9,115 nt of DNA. Source: Actinoalloteichus_B caeruleus (GTDB lineage Bacteria > Actinomycetota > Actinomycetes > Mycobacteriales > Pseudonocardiaceae). A program made the translations under genes and the position numbers. Position 1 is the stretch's first letter, and the number at the start of each line of letters is the position of its first letter. The stretch is from the NCBI RefSeq assembly GCF_000718005.1, contig NZ_JODV01000036.1, one strand, 5' to 3'. Under the pieces are notes generated by a model. It was not told where the DNA came from, did no database searches, and saw only the letters and a list, made by a program, of their open reading frames with translations. Shown in pieces: positions 1 through 6,100 of this stretch.

Positions 1-171
1 GTTCCGGTGTTGCGCCGGGACCGCCCCGAGCCGGAGACGGTGGTGGGGGCGTTGGCGTCGTTGTGGGTGACGGGCATGCCCGTGGACTGGGCCGCCTACT
101 ACGGGGGCTGCGGGGCACGTCGGGTCCCGCTGCCCACCTACGCCTTCCAACACCGGCGCTTCTGGCCCACC
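1..171 (+). other. End of AT domain / post-AT linker of module n
   Basis: The first 57 codons encode the conserved tail that follows an acyltransferase. They include a VDWAAYY segment (from base 82) and a PLPTYAF...RFWP segment (bases 127-168), which wraps back onto the KS-AT linker in known KS-AT structures. The AT active site and its specificity motifs lie left of the window, so the extender unit of this module cannot be predicted. The same linker recurs after the complete AT at about 4555-4707. Confidence 0.9.
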
Positions 172-3100
172 ACATCGGACTCCGCCAGCACTCCGGACAG
201 CGATCCCGTTGACGCCCGGTTCTGGGACGCCGTCGAACGCGAGGACCGGAGCGCGCTCGCCGACCTGCTCGCCGTCGAGGACACCACACCGATCGAGGCC
301 GCGCTGCCCGCCCTGTCCTCGTGGCGCCGTCGTCGCCGGGTGGACGACACCATCGGGTCGTGGCGCTACCGGGAGGTCTGGCGGCCCATCGCCGTCGACA
401 CCGATCCGGTGTTGACCGGAACGTGGTGGATCGTCACCGGCCCGGAACAGTCCGGGGACCAGACGGCCGAAGCACTGGCAGGCGCCCTCACCCGGCGTGG
501 CGCCACCGTCGTGCCACTCGTGGTCACCGGGACCGACTCCGCCCTCCTCGCGGCCCAGCTCGGTGACGCTCCACGGCCCGACGGAATCCTCTCCTTCCTC
601 GCTCTCACGGCCGACGACGCCGTGCCCGTGCCCGCCGGACTCGCCGCCACCGACGCGCTGGTGAAGTCGGTCGGCAGGACCGCGCCCGTCTGGTGCCTCA
701 CCCGGGCGGCCGTGTCCGTGGGACGGTCGGACGAAGCACCCGTCCCAGCTCAAGCGATGACCTGGGGATACGGTCGCGTCGCCGGTGTCGAACTGGCCAG
801 GACCTGGGGCGGCCTGATCGACCTGCCCCGGACCTGCGACGAACGCGCCCTCACCCGCGTCTGCGGGGTCCTCGGTGGCGCGGAGGACCAGGTGGCCGTG
901 CGGACCTCGGGGGTGTTCGCGCGCAGGCTGGGACGCGCCGCCAGGCTGGACGGCCCGGGGGAGCCCTGGGCACCACGCGGCACCGTGCTGATCACGGGCG
1001 CCACCGGCGCCATCGGCGGCCACCTCGCCCGCTGGCTCGCCCGGGAGGGCGCCGACCACCTCGTCCTCACCAGCCGGCGCGGCGCTGACGCACCCGGAGC
1101 GGCGGACCTGGTCGAGGAACTCGCCGCGCTGGGCGCCCGCACCACCATCGCCACCTGCGACGTCGCCGATCGGGCCGCGCTCACCGACCTGCTCTCCGCT
1201 CTGCGCGGGGCCGGCGAGACGATCACCGCCGTCCTCCACACGGCGGGTGTCCGTCAGCTGACCACGATCGATGACACCGGCCCGGACGAGTTCGCCCGGA
1301 TCGTCACCGGGAAGGTCCTCGGTGCCGCGAACCTGGACGCCGCCTTCGCCGACGACGACCTCGACGCTTTCATCCTCTTCTCGTCGATCTCCGCCGTCTG
1401 GGGAAGTGGCGGGCAGGGGGCCTACGCCGCCGGGGGTGCCTATCTGGACGCGCTCGCGGCCCGGCGGCGATCCGCGGGGCTCCCCGCCACCTCGGTCGCG
1501 TGGGGTGTGTGGGACGGCGGCGGGATGAGCGACGGGGAGGTCGGCGCGGCCCTGGGCAGGCGAGGCCTGTCCCCGATGTCCCCCGACCTGGCCGTCCAGG
1601 CACTCCGGCAGGTCGTCGCGCACCGGGAGACCACCGTGACCGTGGTGGACGTCGACTGGGAGCGGTTCGCCCCCGCCTTCACCGTCGCCCGGCCGAGCCC
1701 GCTGATCGGGGATCTCCCCGAGGTCCGCCACGTCCTCGACGTCGGCGAGATCGACACGAGCGGCACGTCACGGCTGCGGACGGAACTGGAAGGCCTGCCG
1801 GCGCGGGAACGCGCGGTCGCCGTGCTCGACCTGGTTCGAGCGGAGGCCGGTCGGGCCCTCGGTTACACCGATGCGGACGAACTGCCCGCCGACCGCGCGT
1901 TCCGCGACCTGGGTCTGGACTCGATCACCGCCGTCGACCTGCGCGACCGGGTCAGCGCCGCCACCGGTCTCCGCCTGCCCACGACCCTCGTCTTCGACCA
2001 CCCCACGCCGGCGGCCGTGGCCCGCCACCTCCTCGCGGAGACCTTCGGCGCGGACACCGACGGTGCCGCCGAGGTTCCGGCCGGCGTGGTCGGCGGGACC
2101 GACGACCCCGTGGTGATCGTCGGCATGAGCTGCCGCTTCCCCGGAGGCGTGCGGTCCCCCGAACAGCTGTGGGAGATGCTGACCAGCGGGGGAGACGCGA
2201 TCGGGGAGTTCCCGACCGACCGAGGGTGGGATGTCGACGGCCTGTTCGGACCCGACCCCGACGTCCCCGGCACCTCGTACAGCACGCGGGGCGGTTTCCT
2301 CGACGACGCCACCCGCTTCGACGCCGCCTTCTTCGGGATCTCCCCGCGCGAGGCCGTCGCCATGGACCCGCAACAGCGACTGCTCCTCGAACTCTCCTGG
2401 GAGGCCCTCGAACGGGCCGGCATCCCCCCGGGGAGCCTGCGGGGCAGCCGAACCGGCGTGTTCGTCGGGGCCTCCCCCCAGGGCTATGGCAACGGCGTCG
2501 CCGACCTGCCGGACGAGGTCGCCGGCTACCTCATGACCGGGACCGCGACAGCGGTCCTCTCCGGCCGTGTCGCTTACACGCTCGGCCTGGAAGGCCCGGC
2601 GTTGACCGTCGACACCGCCTGCTCGTCCTCCCTGGCCGCCCTGCACCTCGCCGCGCAGGCCCTCCGAGGGGGTGAGTGCGAGCGGGCACTGGTCGGCGGC
2701 GTCGCGGTCATGGCGACACCCGGGACGTTCGTCGAGTTCAGCCGGCAACGGGGCCTCGCCGCCGACGGCCGCTGCAAGGCATTCGCGGACAGCGCGGACG
2801 GCACCGGGTGGTCGGAGGGGGTCGGCGTGCTCGTCGTGGAACGCCTGTCCACCGCCCGCGCCCACCACCATGAGGTCCTCGCCGTGGTCCGGGGGTCCGC
2901 CATCAACTCCGACGGCGCGTCGAACGGGCTGAGCGCGCCGAACGGCCCCTCCCAGAGCAGGGTGATCCGGCAGGCCCTGGCAGCCGCCCAGCTCGAGGCG
3001 TCCCAGGTGGACGTCGTCGAGGGCCACGGAACCGGAACCACCCTCGGCGACCCGATCGAAGCGCAGGCACTGCTCGCGACCTATGGCCGGGACCGGCCCG

Positions 3101-6100
3101 CGGACCGACCCCTGCGGCTGGGCTCGGTCAAGTCGAACCTCGGCCACACCCAGGCGGCGGCCGGGGTCGCCGGTGTCATCAAGATGGTGCTGGCGATGCG
3201 GCACGGTGTCCTGCCCCGCACCCTCCACGTCGACCAGCCGTCCACCCGGGTGGACTGGTCGAGCGGAGCGGTGTCCCTGCTCACCGACCAGGTCGACTGG
3301 CCGGACACCGACGAGCCCCGGCGTGCCGCGGTGTCCTCGTTCGGCGTGAGCGGTACGAACGTGCACACGGTGCTCGAACAGGCCCCCGCCTCACACCGGG
3401 CACCGTCCGGCGACGTGCGGCCACCTGCCCTGACCCCGTGGCTGGTGTCCGGTCGCACCGCGAACGCGCTGCGCGCCCAGGCGGGTCGTCTCGCCGCCCA
3501 CGTCAGCGAGGGGTCAGGACTGGACATCGCCTACTCCCTGGCCACCACCCGAACCCACCTCGAGCACCGCGCGGTGGTCCTCTCCGAGGACCACGGTGGG
3601 CAGGTCGCGGCGCTCGCCGCGCTCGCCGACGGCGCCCAACCCGCCGACGTGGTCCTCGGGACCCCGACGACCGGGGGAACGGCCTTCCTCTTCGCCGGCC
3701 AGGGAGCACAGCGCCCAGCGATGGGCCGGGAGCTGTACGACACCTACCCGGTGTTCGCCGACGCCTTCGACGAGGTGTGCGCCCACCTCGACCGGCACCT
3801 CGACCGGCCGCTCGCCGACATCGTCCTCACCGGGGAGGGCCTGGACCGGACGCGTCACACCCAGCCCGCCCTCTTCGCCGTCGAGGTGGCGCTGTTCCGC
3901 CTCCTCCACTCCTGGGGCGTCCGCCCGGACGTCCTCCTCGGGCATTCCGTCGGGGAGCTGGCCGCCGTCCACGTCGCCGGGGTGCTGTCCCTCAGCGACG
4001 CAGCCGCGCTCGTCGCGACCAGGGCACGGCTGATGGACGCCCTGCCCGAGGGCGGCGCGATGGTGTCGGTACGGGCCACCGAGGCCGAGGTGCGGCCCCT
4101 GCTGTCCGAGCACGTGTCGCTCGCCGCCGTCAACGGTCCCACCACCGTGGTGGTGTCCGGGGACGAGGAGGCCGTCGCCGCCGTCGCCGACCACTTCGCC
4201 ACCCAGGGCCGCAGGACGAGGCGGCTGCCCGCCAGCCACGCGTTCCACTCGCCGAGGATGCGGCCGATGCTGGACGAGTACCGCGCGTTCGCCGCTGGTC
4301 TCCCCTTCACGGCCCCGACCATCCCGATCATCTCCACGGTCACCGGAGCACCGGTCACCACTCGGGAACTGGTCGATCCCGACTACTGGGCGCGTCAGGT
4401 CTCCGACCCGGTCCGCTTCCTCGACGCCGTACTGGCCACGCGCGAGCGCGGGGTCACCATCCTCGTCGAACTCGGCCCGGACGGCACCCTCACCGGACTC
4501 GCCTCCCACTGCCTACCGGACACCGAGGACCTGACCCTCGTGCCCACGCTCCGCCCGGAACGTGCCGAGCCCCGTACCGTGGTCACCGCCCTCGCCAACA
4601 TCCACGCCGCCGGTGGAACGGTGGACTGGGCCGCGTACTACGCGAGGTCCGGAGCGACCCACGTCCCCCTGCCCACCTACGCCTTCGAACCCGAACGGTT
4701 CTGGCTGCGGAGCCAGGCCGGCCCGGCCGGCCCACCCGGGCTCGGTACCACCGGGCACCCGCTGCTCACCGGCGTCGTCGACGAGGCGCACGCGGACGCC
4801 GTGCTGTGCACCGGTTCCCTCTCCCTGGCCGTCCACCCGTGGCTCGCCGACCACGCCGTCCTGGGGACCGTCGTCTTCCCCGGCGCGGGTTTCGTCGAAC
4901 TGGCGCTCCAGGCCGGAGCCCAGGCCCGCTGCCCACGACTGGACGAGCTGACCATCGAGGCCCCACTCGTGCTCCCCGCCGAGGGGACGGTGCGGCTCCA
5001 GGTGCGGGCTGGCCCCCCTGACGAGACGGGAGCACGGCCCGTCACCATCCACGGCCGGGAGGACGACGACCAGCCCTGGACGCGGCACGCCGCCGGCACG
5101 CTCGCCCCCGCCAGCCCGCAACGGGGACGTGCCCTCGCGGAGTGGCCACCCACCGGGGCGACACCGGTCCCCGTCGACGGCTTCTACGACGCGCTCGTCG
5201 AGCTCGGCTACGGCTACGGACCAGTGTTCCAGGGACTCACCTCGGCCTGGACCCACGGCGGCGACGTCTACGCCGACGTGACCCTCCCGACCGAGGACGG
5301 CGGCGGTTTCGGGCTGCACCCGGCGCTGCTCGACTCGGCGCTGCACGGCATCGGCCTCGCCGACCCCGACGAGTCCACCTCCAGCCGCCTCCCCTTCGCC
5401 TGGAACGGTGTCACCCTGCACGCATCCGGCGCCAGCGCGCTCCGGGTGCGGATCAGCCGGGCGGTTGGCGACGCCGTCGCACTCACCCTCGCCGACACGG
5501 CGGGCGGCCCGGTCGCCGAGATCGAGTCGTTGGTGCTGCGCCCGGTGACGGGCGCACAGCTCGGCGACGCCAGCCGGTCCCGGCAGGATTCGCTGTTCGT
5601 GCTGGACTGGACCGCGGTCGACGCGCCAGCCGAGGCCAACGCCGTCACCCTGCTCGGGTCCACCCTGCCCGACGCCGACCTGCCGAGGTGCGCCGAACTC
5701 GCCGACGTGGCCAGCGACGCGGGCAACTTCGCCGTCGTGACCCAGTTCGCCTCCGACGGCGACGTCCTCACCGCCACCCACGCCGTCACCAGCGCGGCCC
5801 TCGACTTCCTGCTCGCTTGGTTCGCCGATGACGGCTTCGACCGCACCCCGCTGGTCGTGCTGACACGGGGCGGTGTCGCCTCCGGTCCGGACGAGACGGT
5901 CACCGACCTCGCGCAGGCCGCGTTGTGGGGGCTCCTGCGGTCCGCCCAACTGGAGCACCCCGGCCGGCTCACCATCATCGACATCGACGACACCCCGGAA
6001 TCGGTGGCGGCGCTCCCGCACGCCGTGGCCAGCGAGAACCCACAACTGGTGCTGCGCGGCGGCCAACTCCGGGCACCCGCGCTGAACCGGAAGCGCGGCT

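Noticed and set aside
7..9. GTG at base 7 as the start of the first gene
   Set aside because: It is an in-frame Val inside the conserved tail of an AT domain, there is no ribosome binding site before it, and the frame is open to the left edge.
1768..3366. Minus-strand open frame of 532 codons opposite ACP-KS
   Set aside because: Same reason: it mirrors conserved KS codons, has no domain of its own and shows no convincing start signal.
3438..5021. Plus-strand open frame of 527 codons in another frame over the AT domain
   Set aside because: It yields an Arg/Pro/Gly-rich translation typical of a shifted GC-rich gene, while the overlapping frame encodes intact AT motifs.
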